From positions 62,001 through 126,000 of the forward strand of contig NZ_SRSF01000003.1 of NCBI RefSeq assembly GCF_004803465.1: a stretch of 64,000 bases of DNA. The letters run 5' to 3'. A program made the position numbers and the translations under genes. Below are positions 28,542 to 38,433 of the stretch, in pieces. Below the pieces are notes generated by a model. That model had not been told where the DNA came from. It ran no database searches and saw nothing but the letters and a program-made list of their open reading frames with translations. Each line of letters begins with the position of its first letter. The first letter of the stretch is position 1. This DNA comes from Neolewinella litorea. GTDB lineage: Bacteria; Bacteroidota; Bacteroidia; Chitinophagales; Saprospiraceae.

Positions 28542-28576
28542 CCCCGCTCTAAGAGAGCCCTCTTAAAAATAGTAAA

Positions 28577-28996
28577 ATGTTACAGCCGAAAAGAACGAAA
28601 TACCGCAAGCAGCAGAAGGGGCGCAACCGTGGCCTGGCTGGACGTGGTACCTTGGTATCCTTTGGAAGTTTTGGGCTCAAGAGCCTTGATTCCGGCCGGA
28701 TCACTAACCGGCAGATCGAAGCCGCGCGTATTGCCATGACCCGCCACATGAAACGGGAAGGCAAGGTGTGGATCCGCATCTTCCCCGATAAGCCCATCAC
28801 CAGCAAGCCGCTCGAGGTACGTATGGGTAAGGGTAAGGGTGCCCTTGATCACTGGGTTGCCCAGGTACAGCCCGGACGTATTCTCTTTGAACTCGACGGC
28901 GTGAGCCGCGAAGTTGCCGAGGAGGCCCTGCGTCTGGCCGCACAAAAGCTGCCCGTTCTGACCAAGACCATTACGCGAGTAGACTACCAGGGATAA
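28577..28996 (+). CDS. rplP: 50S ribosomal protein L16
   Basis: 139 residues. [19 protein letters not shown] and [14 protein letters not shown] are standard; the Arg hydroxylated in E. coli L16 falls in the conserved GRILFEL region. First gene after the break. Confidence 0.98.
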   Translation: MLQPKRTKYRKQQKGRNRGLAGRGTLVSFGSFGLKSLDSGRITNRQIEAARIAMTRHMKREGKVWIRIFPDKPITSKPLEVRMGKGKGALDHWVAQVQPGRILFELDGVSREVAEEALRLAAQKLPVLTKTITRVDYQG

Positions 28997-29058
28997 ACCC
29001 TGCATTCAATAATTCAAAGCTAAATCCGCCGGCCTGCCGCGCGGTAAATCACTTTCCG

Positions 29059-29319
29059 ATGGCGAGTAATAAAACCTTAGAGCTGCGGGACATTTCCGAC
29101 GCTGATCTTCAGGATCAGCTGAAGGAGTCCACCACCAGCCTCCAGAAGATGACCTTCGATCATACCGTGAACGGTATTGAAAATCCTCTGCAGTTGCGTA
29201 CCGTGCGTCGTGATATTGCACGGATCAACACCGAAATCCGCCGCCGTGAGCTTGAGGCTATGCCCAAGGAAGAGCTCGCCAAGCGTGACAACATCCGCCG
29301 CCGTCGTCGTAAAAAGTAA
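29059..29319 (+). CDS. rpmC: 50S ribosomal protein L29
   Basis: 86 residues, longer than the usual 63-70. The two-helix core is there ([32 protein letters not shown]), with a basic C-terminal extension ending in six Arg/Lys residues. Located at the tunnel exit in the 50S. 62 nt after rplP. Confidence 0.95.
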   Translation: MASNKTLELRDISDADLQDQLKESTTSLQKMTFDHTVNGIENPLQLRTVRRDIARINTEIRRRELEAMPKEELAKRDNIRRRRRKK

Positions 29320-29327
29320 CTGATAAC

Positions 29328-29762
29328 ATGAGTAACGAGGAAAAGAACACTCCGGAGAACGAACAGGCCAAGGGCCAGACCCAAGAGGGTGGCGTTCTGG
29401 AAACGATTACCGGTGCCGCCGATTCGTTGGTGAAGACCGCTACCCACGCCGTGGAGCAGGTCGCCGAGACCTTCTCGGGCACCAAGGGTGAAGATGCAGA
29501 GGACACCTCCGGTCGCAACGAGCGGAAGACGCGCGACGGATACGTAGTGAGCAACAAGATGGACAAGACCATCGCCGTTGCCATCGAGCGTCGCCTGCAG
29601 CACCCCATTTACGGCAAGTACGTAAAGAAAACCAAGAAGCTGATCGCCCACGACGAAGCCAACGAATGCCAGATCGGTGACCTCGTTCGCATCATGGAGT
29701 GCCGGCCACTCAGCCGGCGCAAGCGCTGGCGCCTGATTTCCGTACTGGAAAAGGCCAAGTAA
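29328..29762 (+). CDS. rpsQ: 30S ribosomal protein S17 with a long acidic N-terminal extension
   Basis: 144 residues; the usual S17 is about 80-90. The S17 core begins near residue 63 ([18 protein letters not shown]) and ends [15 protein letters not shown]. The first 62 residues are acidic and Gln/Glu-rich, with a likely amphipathic helix at about 23-50 ([20 protein letters not shown]). The start at 29328 follows rpmC by 8 nt and no later ATG is as well placed before the core. The extension may be species-group specific. Confidence 0.93.
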   Translation: MSNEEKNTPENEQAKGQTQEGGVLETITGAADSLVKTATHAVEQVAETFSGTKGEDAEDTSGRNERKTRDGYVVSNKMDKTIAVAIERRLQHPIYGKYVKKTKKLIAHDEANECQIGDLVRIMECRPLSRRKRWRLISVLEKAK

Positions 29763-29795
29763 CCCATTCGTAAACGGCAGTAAAAGAAATTTGAA

Positions 29796-30164
29796 ATGAT
29801 CCAACAGGAATCACGTTTGCGCGTAGCCGACAATAGCGGGGCCAAGGAAGTACTCTGTATTCGGGTACTGGGAGGTTCTAAGCGTCGCTATGCCACCATC
29901 GGCGATCAGATCGTTGTCAGCGTCAAGGAGGCATCTCCCGGCGGCAACGTTAAGAAAGGCTCGGTCTCCAAGGCCGTTGTCGTACGCACCAAAAAGGAGA
30001 TCCGCCGCAAGGACGGATCCTACATTCGCTTCGACGACAACGCAGTGGTACTGCTCAACGCCGCCGAAGAGCCCCGCGGAACCCGCATCTTCGGCCCCGT
30101 GGCCCGAGAACTTCGCGACCGCGACTACATGAAGATCGTATCACTCGCCCCCGAGGTACTCTAA
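29796..30164 (+). CDS. rplN: 50S ribosomal protein L14
   Basis: 122 residues, the usual length: [28 protein letters not shown]. It contacts the 30S subunit and is the RsfS binding site. 33 nt after rpsQ. Confidence 0.98.
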   Translation: MIQQESRLRVADNSGAKEVLCIRVLGGSKRRYATIGDQIVVSVKEASPGGNVKKGSVSKAVVVRTKKEIRRKDGSYIRFDDNAVVLLNAAEEPRGTRIFGPVARELRDRDYMKIVSLAPEVL

Positions 30165-30176
30165 AGAAAAGCAGCC

Positions 30177-30545
30177 ATGGCTAACAAAACCTATAAAGAC
30201 AAGCAGAAGCGGCACACGCCCAAGCTGAAGATCAAGAAGGGCGATCGGGTGGTCGTAATCAGCGGTGCCTATAAGGACCGCACCACCGCCCGCGAGGTGC
30301 TGGAAGTATTTCCGGCCGAGAACCGGGCCCTGGTCGACGGCGTCAATATCCGCAAGAAGCACCAGAAACCCACGGAGGATTCCGCCGGCGGCATCGTCGA
30401 TAAGGCTTCTCCCATTCACCTCAGCAACCTGATGCTGGTCGACCCCTCCACCGAAGAGGTGACGCCCACCCGCGTGGGCCGGAAGCGGGACGAAAACGGT
30501 AAACTCCAGCGCTACGGTAAGCGTAACGACAACATCATCGCATAA
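30177..30545 (+). CDS. rplX: 50S ribosomal protein L24
   Basis: 122 residues. The KOW motif is [19 protein letters not shown]. It starts 50S assembly. The stop overlaps the rplE start (TAATG), so translation is coupled. Confidence 0.97.
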   Translation: MANKTYKDKQKRHTPKLKIKKGDRVVVISGAYKDRTTAREVLEVFPAENRALVDGVNIRKKHQKPTEDSAGGIVDKASPIHLSNLMLVDPSTEEVTPTRVGRKRDENGKLQRYGKRNDNIIA

Positions 30546-31108
30546 TGAGCTACACGCCAAGACTAAAGAAAAAGTACGACGAGGAAGTACGCAGCAAGCT
30601 GCAGGAGCAGTTCGGCTACAAGTCTCCCATGGAGGTACCTCGTCTGCTCAAGATCGCCATCAACCAGGGCGTTGGTAAGGGTACCCAGGACCGCAAACTC
30701 GTAGAGAATGCCGTCAAGGAAATGAGTCTCGTAGCCGGTCAGCAGGCCGTTACCACCAAGGCCAAGAAATCGGTCTCGAACTTCAAACTGCGCGACGGTA
30801 TGGCCATCGGTGCCAAGGTTACCCTGCGCCGGGAGAAGATGTACGATTTCCTGGATCGCCTCATCTCTACCGCCCTGCCCCGCGTCCGCGACTTCCGCGG
30901 TATCAACGACAAGAGCTTCGACGGCCGTGGCAATTATACCATGGGCGTTTCCGAGCAGATCATCTTCCCCGAGATCAGCCTGGACGACGTGGCCAACATC
31001 ACCGGATACGATATCACCTTCGTGACCAGTGCCAACACCGATGCCGAGGCCCTCGCCCTGCTCCGTGAGCTGGGCCTTCCTTTCAAGAATCAGAATAACA
31101 ACCAATAA
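30545..31108 (+). CDS. rplE: 50S ribosomal protein L5
   Basis: 187 residues, [21 protein letters not shown] and [19 protein letters not shown]. It binds 5S rRNA in the central protuberance. Both ends overlap neighbours as TAATG. Confidence 0.98.
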   Translation: MSYTPRLKKKYDEEVRSKLQEQFGYKSPMEVPRLLKIAINQGVGKGTQDRKLVENAVKEMSLVAGQQAVTTKAKKSVSNFKLRDGMAIGAKVTLRREKMYDFLDRLISTALPRVRDFRGINDKSFDGRGNYTMGVSEQIIFPEISLDDVANITGYDITFVTSANTDAEALALLRELGLPFKNQNNNQ

Positions 31109-31377
31109 TGGCCCGTAAATCCCTCATCGCCCGCGAACGCAAGCGGGAGCGCATGGTCGCCAAGTACGCCGAAAAGCGTGCCGCGCTGAAGGCCGCCGGA
31201 GAATGGGAAGAGCTGGACAAGCTCCCCCGTAACTCCAATCCCATCCGTCTGCACAACCGCTGCGGACTTACCGGTCGCCCCAAAGGCTACATGCGTAAGT
31301 TCGGCCTGTGCCGCGTCAAGTTCCGTGAAATGGCACTCGACGGCAAGATCCCCGGTGTCCGCAAGGCCTCCTGGTAA
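31108..31377 (+). CDS. rpsN: 30S ribosomal protein S14 (long, zinc-free type)
   Basis: 89 residues. The long form, without the CxxC pairs of the short zinc form; [20 protein letters not shown] is the conserved end. Overlaps rplE by one base. Confidence 0.97.
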   Translation: MARKSLIARERKRERMVAKYAEKRAALKAAGEWEELDKLPRNSNPIRLHNRCGLTGRPKGYMRKFGLCRVKFREMALDGKIPGVRKASW

Positions 31378-31440
31378 TTACCCAAATTTTAACAGCCCCG
31401 GAAGTTCCATACGGAAAACCACAGGGCGCAATCTCCTATA

Positions 31441-31851
31441 ATGGCAGTCACTGATCCTATCGCCGACTATTTGACCCGCATCCGCAACGCTCAGATCGCC
31501 GGTCACCGTGTAGTTACGGTCCCCGCTTCGCGCACCAAAAAGCGCATCACCGAAATTCTCTACGATCAGGGCTTCATCCTGAAGTACAAGTTCGATGACG
31601 AAGCCGGGAAAGGTCAGCAGGGCACGATCTCCATCGCCCTCAAGTACGAGCGGGAAACCAAGCGTCCCGTTATCCGTAAACTCGTTCGCGTATCCAAGCC
31701 CGGTCTGCGGCAGTACGCCAAATCCGACGCCATGCCCCGCGTGATCAACGGCCTGGGTATCGCCATCGTCTCCACCAGCAAGGGTGTGATGACCGGTCGG
31801 CAGGCAACGGAGCAAAACGTCGGCGGCGAAGTTCTGGCCTACGTATATTAA
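31441..31851 (+). CDS. rpsH: 30S ribosomal protein S8
   Basis: 136 residues: MAVTDPIADYLTRIRNAQIAG and the C-terminal STSKGVMTGRQATEQNVGGE. Binds 16S helix 21; in other bacteria it represses the spc operon at the rplE site. 63 nt after rpsN. Confidence 0.98.
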   Translation: MAVTDPIADYLTRIRNAQIAGHRVVTVPASRTKKRITEILYDQGFILKYKFDDEAGKGQQGTISIALKYERETKRPVIRKLVRVSKPGLRQYAKSDAMPRVINGLGIAIVSTSKGVMTGRQATEQNVGGEVLAYVY

Positions 31852-31872
31852 TCAGTATAGTCCACCTCTGCA

Positions 31873-31891
31873 GGCAAGCCGCGCGCTTGCC
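31873..31891 (+). promoter_or_regulatory. Hairpin between rpsH and rplF
   Basis: GGCAAGC and GCTTGCC form a 7-bp stem with the loop CGCGC, 22 nt after the rpsH stop. No T-run. Same kind of spacer hairpin as in the other larger gaps of this run. Confidence 0.45.
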
Positions 31892-31911
31892 GTAAGACCA
31901 ACCTCAATATT

Positions 31912-32469
31912 ATGTCTAGAATTGGCAAAAACCCGGTAGCGATCCCTTCGGGCGTTACCGTGTCCGTCTCCAAAGGAAACGTGGTGACGGTTAAGGGCCC
32001 CAAAGGTGAGTTGACCCAGCAGGTCGACCCCGACATGGGCATCGAAATCAAGGACGACGAAGTCCAGGTTACCCGCCCCAGTGACAGCAAGCGGCACCGC
32101 AGTTTTCACGGCCTTTACCGCTCCCTGATCGCCAACATGGTGGAAGGTGTGACCAACGGTTACACCCTGAGCCTCGAGGTCATCGGTGTAGGTTACCGCG
32201 CTGAAAACAAGGGCAACCTGCTCATCCTTACCCTCGGCTTCTCCCACCCGATCTACTTCCTCGTCCCGCAGGAGGTAACCGTGGAAACCGTCAACGCCAA
32301 GGGTAAAAACCCCATCATCAAGCTCAGCAGCAACGACAAGCAACTGGTCGGACAAGTAGCCGCCAAAATTCGCGCCCTGCGTAAGCCCGAACCCTACAAA
32401 GGAAAAGGTATCCGCTTCGAAGGCGAGGAAATCCGTCGCAAAGCCGGTAAGACCGCCGCTAAGAAGTAA
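31912..32469 (+). CDS. rplF: 50S ribosomal protein L6
   Basis: 185 residues, [20 protein letters not shown] and the C-terminal [20 protein letters not shown]. Lies near the GTPase centre of the 50S. The start follows the spacer hairpin by 20 nt. Confidence 0.98.
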   Translation: MSRIGKNPVAIPSGVTVSVSKGNVVTVKGPKGELTQQVDPDMGIEIKDDEVQVTRPSDSKRHRSFHGLYRSLIANMVEGVTNGYTLSLEVIGVGYRAENKGNLLILTLGFSHPIYFLVPQEVTVETVNAKGKNPIIKLSSNDKQLVGQVAAKIRALRKPEPYKGKGIRFEGEEIRRKAGKTAAKK

Positions 32470-32482
32470 AAAGATAATAGCC

Positions 32483-32836
32483 ATGCAACTAACGAAACTG
32501 AAGCGGCGCAAGCGGATCCACAGCCGCGTCCGGAAAAAGATCCAGGGTACGGCCGAGAAGCCCCGCCTGAACGTATTCCGTTCCAACCGCTATATCTACG
32601 CCCAACTCATCAACGACGAGAACGGTACCACGTTGGCCAGCGCTTCGAGCTACGAAGCCGCCGTTGCCAACGAAGGCAATAAGTCTGACCAGGCCAAGGA
32701 AGTCGGTAAGCTCCTCGCGGAGCGCGCCAAGGCAGCCGGCATCGAGAAGGCCCTCTTCGATCGGGGCGGTTATTTGTATCACGGTCGGGTGAAGTCACTC
32801 GCTGAAGGCGCCCGTGAGGGTGGCCTCAACCTTTAA
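32483..32836 (+). CDS. rplR: 50S ribosomal protein L18
   Basis: 117 residues. [20 protein letters not shown] (here with KPRLNV) and the C-terminal [20 protein letters not shown]. Binds 5S rRNA. 13 nt after rplF. Confidence 0.97.
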   Translation: MQLTKLKRRKRIHSRVRKKIQGTAEKPRLNVFRSNRYIYAQLINDENGTTLASASSYEAAVANEGNKSDQAKEVGKLLAERAKAAGIEKALFDRGGYLYHGRVKSLAEGAREGGLNL

Positions 32837-32847
32837 ACTAAGCTCCA

Positions 32848-33423
32848 ATGGCTGATAATAGAAACAACAGCGGCGGCGGACGCAGCAACCGGCGCGACAA
32901 CCGTGACAACCGCGGACGTAACAACCGCGGCGACCAGCACGAATCCGATCTGAAGGAAAAAATGGTAGCCCTCAACCGGGTTTCCAAAGTGACCAAGGGT
33001 GGACGTACCTTCACCTTCGCCGCCATCGTGGTGGTCGGTGACGGTAAAGGAAAGGTAGGACACGGCATGGGCAAGGCCCGTGACATCTCCGAAGCCATCC
33101 AGAAGGCAACCGACGTGGCCCGCAAGAGCATGATCAAGATCCCGCTCTACAAGGGTACCATCCCCCACGAGCAATTGGGTAAGTACGGCGCCGGTAAGGT
33201 GCTCCTGAAGCCCGCCAGTGAGGGTACCGGTGTAATCGCCGGTGGTGCCATGCGCGCTGTCCTCGACATTGCCGGTGTACACAACGTACTGGCCAAGTCG
33301 CAGGGATCGTCCAACCCCCACAACGTGATCAAGGCTACCATCGATGCCCTGCAGAAGCTGCGCAGCCCCCAGCTGATCGCCAAGCAGCGCGGCATCTCCA
33401 TGGAGAAACTTTTCGAAGGCTAG
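32848..33423 (+). CDS. rpsE: 30S ribosomal protein S5 with an Asn/Arg/Gly-rich N-terminus
   Basis: 191 residues. S5 core from about residue 33 ([37 protein letters not shown]). The first 31 residues are a low-complexity stretch of Asn, Arg, Gly and Asp (for example [16 protein letters not shown]). The Gly-rich loop of the core, involved in decoding accuracy, is intact. Confidence 0.97.
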   Translation: MADNRNNSGGGRSNRRDNRDNRGRNNRGDQHESDLKEKMVALNRVSKVTKGGRTFTFAAIVVVGDGKGKVGHGMGKARDISEAIQKATDVARKSMIKIPLYKGTIPHEQLGKYGAGKVLLKPASEGTGVIAGGAMRAVLDIAGVHNVLAKSQGSSNPHNVIKATIDALQKLRSPQLIAKQRGISMEKLFEG

Positions 33424-33469
33424 CCCTTATCCCCAACCTCCCGGCCCCCGCCGGAACAAACCATGTACC

Positions 33470-33646
33470 ATGGCAACCCTTAGAATCACCCAGGTCAAAA
33501 GTGTAATCGACCGGCCCAAAAGCCAGAAGGACACGATGAAGGCCCTCGGTATCAAAAAAATGCACCAGACCGTCGAGCGTGAGGATACTCCGGTAATCCG
33601 CGGAATGGTTAATAAAGTGTCCCACCTGGTCGTAGTAGAAGGCTAA
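33470..33646 (+). CDS. rpmD: 50S ribosomal protein L30
   Basis: 58 residues from the ATG at 33470: MATLRITQVKSVIDRPKSQK, then LGIKKMHQTVERED and MVNKVSHLVVVEG. Typical L30 length. It sits between rpsE and rplO as expected. Confidence 0.97.
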   Translation: MATLRITQVKSVIDRPKSQKDTMKALGIKKMHQTVEREDTPVIRGMVNKVSHLVVVEG

Positions 33647-33753
33647 GGAGCCCGGAAGCAGGGACGGGACGGGCCCCGGGCTTAGCCCGACAACCGCCCC
33701 GCCTTTAGCAGATACCGTGGCCAACCTCCTTCAGCGACCTAAATCAAGAAGTA

Positions 33754-34200
33754 ATGGAACTTAATAATCTCAAACCCGCAGCCGGCTCTACCAAGTCTGG
33801 AAAGCGGATCGCCCGTGGGCAAGGCTCCGGCCGTGGTGGTACTTCCACCCGCGGTCACAAAGGTGCCAAGTCGCGCAGCGGTTACAAGAGCAAGCGGAAC
33901 TTTGAAGGTGGCCAGATGCCCCTCCAAATGCGTCTTCCCAAGCGTGGATTCAACAGCCCGAATCGCGTAGAATACGTAGCTTTGAACCTTGGAAACCTCC
34001 AGGCCATCAGCGAAAAGCATGGCCTGACGGAGATCACTCCCGTATCCCTCTACGATGCCGGTATCCTCAAGCGGGATGTACGGTACAAAGTACTGGGCAA
34101 CGGTGAACTGACCACCGCGCTGACCATCACGGCCCACGCCGCCAGCGCCACCGCCAAAGAGGCTATCGAGAAAGCAGGTGGTACCATTACCATCGCCTAA
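33754..34200 (+). CDS. rplO: 50S ribosomal protein L15
   Basis: 148 residues. ARGQGSGRGGTSTRGHKGAK is the Gly/Arg-rich N-terminus and FEGGQMPLQMRLPKRGF follows, both standard. The 107-bp gap upstream contains CGGGC-TTA-GCCCG (33677-33689). Confidence 0.98.
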   Translation: MELNNLKPAAGSTKSGKRIARGQGSGRGGTSTRGHKGAKSRSGYKSKRNFEGGQMPLQMRLPKRGFNSPNRVEYVALNLGNLQAISEKHGLTEITPVSLYDAGILKRDVRYKVLGNGELTTALTITAHAASATAKEAIEKAGGTITIA

Positions 34201-34211
34201 ATTACCCTGCC

Positions 34212-35582
34212 ATGAGGTTCATCGAGACTATTAAAAATATCTGGTCGATTGAGGAGTTGCGTAACCGCATCCTCTTCACCCTCGCCCTTATGGCCGTATA
34301 CCGCCTCGGTTCCTTCATCGTTCTTCCCGGTGCAGACATTGCTGCCCTCCAGGCCAGCCTGGCCAATCGGGGAGACGCCAATGACCTGCTCGGACTGATC
34401 AACCTGTTCACCGGCGGTGCATTCAACAACGCCTCGATTATGGCCCTGGGCATCATGCCCTACATCACGGCCAGTATCATCGTGCAGTTGCTGGGTTTTG
34501 CCGTTCCCTACTTCCAGAAACTACAGAAGACGGAAGGAGAATCGGGCCGCAAGAAACTGACCCAGATCACCCGTGCCCTCACGGTAGCCATCACCCTGGT
34601 ACAGGGTGCCGGATACCTTACCTACATCCGGTCACAGGGTGGCGTCAGCCCCGCGGTTTCCGAATCGGTGTTTTGGATCTCCGGAATCATTATCCTGTCG
34701 ACCGGCACCATTTTCGCGATGTGGCTGGGCGAGCGGATCACGGATCGCGGTATCGGTAACGGTGTTTCCCTGCTTATTACGGTAGGCATCATCGTCGGAC
34801 TCCCCGCCGCACTCGGCTTTGAGCTGCAATCCCGCCTCCAGGCCGGTGCCCTGCTCATTTTCGTGCTCGAAATGCTGGGCTTCTTCCTGGTCACCATGGC
34901 TACGGTAATGATCGTCACCGGCGTACGCAAAATCCCCATCCAGTTCGCCAAGCGTATGGTTGGAAGGGGCAAGGGTGCCGCGCCCTCCACTACTGCCCGC
35001 GACTACATTCCGCTCAAGGTGAACGCCTCGGGTGTTATGCCGATCATCTTTGCCCAGGCACTGATGTTTGTTCCCGCCAGTCTCGCCGGCTTTGCCGGTG
35101 GCGATGCGGAGACCAGCTGGCTGGCCCTGCAGTTTAACGACTTTACCTCTCCGATCTACAACATTGTGTACTTCGTTTTGGTGGTTGCCTTCACCTACGT
35201 CTATACGGCCCTGGTGGTCAATCCCAGCCAGTACACCGAGTACCTCAAGCGCCAGAATGCCTTCATCCCCGGCGTGCGCGGTGGAACGGAAACGGAAGAA
35301 TACATCGACTCCATCACCAGCCGGATCACGCTTCCGGGTTCTATCCTGCTCGGCCTCATCGCTATCTTGCCCGCTTTCGTAGCCGGTATGGGCGTCAACC
35401 AGCAGTTCGCCATTTTCTTTGGCGGTACCTCCCTGATCATCATGGTGGGTGTAGTCCTCGATACCCTACAGCAAATTGATACATATCTGCTCATGCGCAA
35501 GTACGACGGCCTCTCTAAAGAGGGTCGCCTGCAAGGCCGGGGAACCGGTAGCCGGATGCAGCAGATCGGTGCCGATTTCTAG
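34212..35582 (+). CDS. secY: Preprotein translocase channel SecY
   Basis: 456 residues, ten hydrophobic segments. LGIMPYITASIIVQLLGFAVP, the cytosolic loop GARKIPIQFAKRM-like segment (GVRKIPIQFAKRMVGRG), and AFIPGVRGGTETEEYI are conserved. It forms the Sec protein-conducting channel. It ends the run: a strong terminator follows at once, so adk, map, infA, rpsM and the alpha operon genes are not adjacent. Confidence 0.98.
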   Translation: MRFIETIKNIWSIEELRNRILFTLALMAVYRLGSFIVLPGADIAALQASLANRGDANDLLGLINLFTGGAFNNASIMALGIMPYITASIIVQLLGFAVPYFQKLQKTEGESGRKKLTQITRALTVAITLVQGAGYLTYIRSQGGVSPAVSESVFWISGIIILSTGTIFAMWLGERITDRGIGNGVSLLITVGIIVGLPAALGFELQSRLQAGALLIFVLEMLGFFLVTMATVMIVTGVRKIPIQFAKRMVGRGKGAAPSTTARDYIPLKVNASGVMPIIFAQALMFVPASLAGFAGGDAETSWLALQFNDFTSPIYNIVYFVLVVAFTYVYTALVVNPSQYTEYLKRQNAFIPGVRGGTETEEYIDSITSRITLPGSILLGLIAILPAFVAGMGVNQQFAIFFGGTSLIIMVGVVLDTLQQIDTYLLMRKYDGLSKEGRLQGRGTGSRMQQIGADF

Positions 35583-35606
35583 CCTTCAAAATCTTAAGTG
35601 TAACGG

Positions 35607-35639
35607 AACGGATGCCCCTAGGGCATCCGTTCTTTTTTT
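35607..35639 (+). terminator. Rho-independent terminator after secY
   Basis: AACGGATGCCC and GGGCATCCGTT form an 11-bp perfect stem with loop CTA, followed by CTTTTTTT. Very strong. It ends the ribosomal transcript 25 nt after secY. Confidence 0.93.
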
Positions 35640-35687
35640 GGACCATACCCCGGTCCCGTCCTACTTCCTCCGGTAATCGATCCTCCC

Positions 35688-37079
35688 GTGCGCACCAATC
35701 GCTTCCTGCAACTCGTCCTATCCGCCGTCCGGGGAGAGGCGTACGACTACACTTCGGGGAGTATCCGCAAGTCCATCATCCTGCTCTCCATTCCGATGAT
35801 GCTCGAGATGGCCATGGAAAGCGTTTTCGCCCTCGTGGACACCTTCTTCGTGGGCCGCATCGGGGTGGAGGCCCTGACAACTATTGGCCTCACGGAAGTG
35901 ATGATGACCCTTATCTACAGCGTAGGGGTCGGACTGAGCCTCGCCCCCATGGCACTGATTGCCCGCTTCGTAGGCGAGAAAAATCCGGCCCAGGCCAGCC
36001 GGGCTGCCGGACAATCCATCGTCCTGACGCTGCTGATCAGCTTGCTCATCGCGGTCCCCGGCTTCTGGTACGCTGAGGAGTTACTACGCCTGATGGGTGC
36101 GGATGCAGCCGTAGTGGCCGCCGGCGTCGGCTACACCCGCATCATGTTTGTCGGCAACGGCATTATCATGTTGCTGTTCCTGCTCAACGGCGTATTCCGG
36201 GGCGCGGGGGAGCCGGCCACGGCCATGCGGGTGCTCTGGTTGGCCAACGGCATCAACGTTCTCCTCGACCCGCTTTTCATCTTTGGTCTCGGGCCCATTC
36301 CCGGATTTGGCGTGGAGGGGGCTGCCATCGCTACTACGATCGGCCGCAGCGTTGGGGTGGCGTACCAGCTCTACATTCTTTTTTCGGGTCGGTCCGTGGT
36401 GCGCATCCGCCTTCAGGGGTGGAAGATCGACTTCGCCATGCAATTGCGCATTTTCCGGATTGCGGCTACGGGGGCATTTCAGTACCTGATCGGTTCCGCC
36501 AGTTGGATCTTTTTGGCCCGCATCGTCGCCGGTTTCGGTGCCGCGGCCGTGGCCGGGTACACCGTGTCCATCCGGCTCATCCTTTTCACCCTGCTCCCCG
36601 CCTGGGGGATTTCCAACGCCGCCGCCACCTTCGTGGGGCAGAACCTGGGCGCCGGCCGTCCGGCCCGGGCAGAACGCGGGGTATGGTGGGCGCTGGGCAT
36701 CACGAGTTTATACCTGGGCGTGCTTTCCGTTGGCTACTATTTTTTTGCGGGACCGCTGGTGCGGGGGTTCACCCAGGATCCGGTAGCCGTAGGTTACGGA
36801 ATCGATGCTTTGCAGATCTTCGCGATCGGCTACGTGATCTTCGGTGTCGGTCTCATTCCGATTCAGGCCTTCAACGGGGCCGGGGATACCGCCACCCCCT
36901 CGCTGCTCAATTTCGTCTGCTTTTGGCTGCTTGAGATCCCCTTGGGTTACTACTTGGCCGTGGAGCGTGGCTACGAAGTGGGTGGGGTCGTATGGGCGGT
37001 GGTGCTGGCGGAATGCGTACTGGCGGCGATCGCCATCATCCTGTTCCGACGTGGCCGGTGGAAAACAAAGGTGATCTGA
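35688..37079 (+). CDS. MATE-family multidrug/solute exporter
   Basis: 463 residues from a GTG at 35688, which gives the complete first part (MRTNRFLQLVLSAVRG). Twelve hydrophobic segments in two repeats; SIPMMLEMAMESVFALVDTFF is the typical first helix of MATE proteins. It exports cationic compounds with sodium or proton antiport; the substrate is unknown. 49 nt after the secY terminator, so independently transcribed. Confidence 0.93.
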   Translation: MRTNRFLQLVLSAVRGEAYDYTSGSIRKSIILLSIPMMLEMAMESVFALVDTFFVGRIGVEALTTIGLTEVMMTLIYSVGVGLSLAPMALIARFVGEKNPAQASRAAGQSIVLTLLISLLIAVPGFWYAEELLRLMGADAAVVAAGVGYTRIMFVGNGIIMLLFLLNGVFRGAGEPATAMRVLWLANGINVLLDPLFIFGLGPIPGFGVEGAAIATTIGRSVGVAYQLYILFSGRSVVRIRLQGWKIDFAMQLRIFRIAATGAFQYLIGSASWIFLARIVAGFGAAAVAGYTVSIRLILFTLLPAWGISNAAATFVGQNLGAGRPARAERGVWWALGITSLYLGVLSVGYYFFAGPLVRGFTQDPVAVGYGIDALQIFAIGYVIFGVGLIPIQAFNGAGDTATPSLLNFVCFWLLEIPLGYYLAVERGYEVGGVVWAVVLAECVLAAIAIILFRRGRWKTKVI

Positions 37080-37182
37080 GCGTCTTTTACGGGCGAAGCT
37101 GCCCCGCCACTCTTCGTTTCTCGACGGGCATTCGATTTTTTACATTAATGATTTCTTTTACCGGTTTCAGTTTCCTTTACCT

Positions 37183-38433
37183 ATGACCACGGATACCCTC
37201 ATCATCGGCGGCGGCGCGGCCGGCTTTTTTGCGGCTATCCACCGTGCCCTGCACCGGCCCCAGGAGCGGGTTGTCATCCTGGAGCGGGGCCGCTCGATAC
37301 TTGAAAAAGTACGTATCAGCGGCGGGGGGCGTTGCAACGTGACCCACGGCTGCTGGGATCCCCGGGAATTGGTGAAGTTCTATCCCCGCGGCGGCAGGGA
37401 ATTGCTGGGCCCCTTCCACAAGTTTGCCTGCGGGGACACCATGGCCTGGTTCGCGGATCGCGGCGTAGATCTCAAGATCGAAGACGACGGTCGCGTCTTT
37501 CCGGTATCGGACGACTCCCAGACCATCATTGATTGCCTATGGGGGGAAGCGAGGAGATTGGGTATTGGTGTAATCACCGGTGCCCGGGCGGAAGCCATTA
37601 CGGCACCCGCGCCCCGCCGCCCCGAAACGGATGCAGCCGATGACCGTTGGACGGTCGTGGCTGGTGGCCAGCGGTACTTCGCCCGCGAACTGGTGATCAC
37701 CAGCGGGAGTAATCCGGCCGTCTGGAAATTGCTGACCGAGCTCGGCCATACGGTGGTGGACCCCGTACCCTCACTCTTCGCCTTCAATATTCGGGATCCG
37801 CGACTGGAGGGGTTGGCTGGTATCAGCCTGCCCTGGGCCCAGCTTCATATCTCAGGCGATAACCTGAAGGCCGAAGGGCCTCTGCTCATCACCCACAAGG
37901 GTCTCAGCGGACCCGCCGTCCTGCGCCTCAGCGCGTGGGGCGCGCGTCACCTGCACCCCCGTCGATACGATTTCCCCCTCTCCGTCAACTGGGTAAATCA
38001 GCGCGCCGGGGACGCCCGGGCGATGCTCGCGGAACTTCGCAACGACCGCAGTCGACAACAGGTAGGAAAGCGGGCCCAGTTTGACCTGCCGCTGCGCCTC
38101 TGGCAATCCTTGGTGGATGCCGCCCGGATTCCACAGGACCTGCAGTGGGCGCAGGTGTCCAATGCCCAATTGGAAGCGCTCACGCGCGAACTAACGGCCG
38201 GAAAGTACCGGGTAAGCGGGAAGGCAACCAACAAGGACGAGTTTACAACGGCGGGTGGGGTGGACCTGCGGGAGATTGATTTCCGGTCTTTTCGCTCAAA
38301 GAAGTATCCAACGCTCTACCTGGCGGGTGAGGTGCTTGATATAGACGCCATTACCGGCGGTTTCAATTTTCAGGCCGCCTGGACGGGGGGCTGGCTTATC
38401 GGCCAGCAGGACCCCGTTACTGACGCAGGCTAA
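37183..38433 (+). CDS. HI0933-like (YhiN family) FAD-binding oxidoreductase
   Basis: 416 residues. DTLIIGGGAAGFFAAIHRAL is the N-terminal FAD-binding Rossmann motif, SGGGRCNVTHG the family signature, and YLAGEVLDIDAITGGFNFQAAW the C-terminal FAD motif. Members bind FAD; aminoacetone oxidase activity has been proposed but the physiological substrate is unclear. Its stop overlaps by 4 nt the end of the convergent gene. Confidence 0.93.
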   Translation: MTTDTLIIGGGAAGFFAAIHRALHRPQERVVILERGRSILEKVRISGGGRCNVTHGCWDPRELVKFYPRGGRELLGPFHKFACGDTMAWFADRGVDLKIEDDGRVFPVSDDSQTIIDCLWGEARRLGIGVITGARAEAITAPAPRRPETDAADDRWTVVAGGQRYFARELVITSGSNPAVWKLLTELGHTVVDPVPSLFAFNIRDPRLEGLAGISLPWAQLHISGDNLKAEGPLLITHKGLSGPAVLRLSAWGARHLHPRRYDFPLSVNWVNQRAGDARAMLAELRNDRSRQQVGKRAQFDLPLRLWQSLVDAARIPQDLQWAQVSNAQLEALTRELTAGKYRVSGKATNKDEFTTAGGVDLREIDFRSFRSKKYPTLYLAGEVLDIDAITGGFNFQAAWTGGWLIGQQDPVTDAG

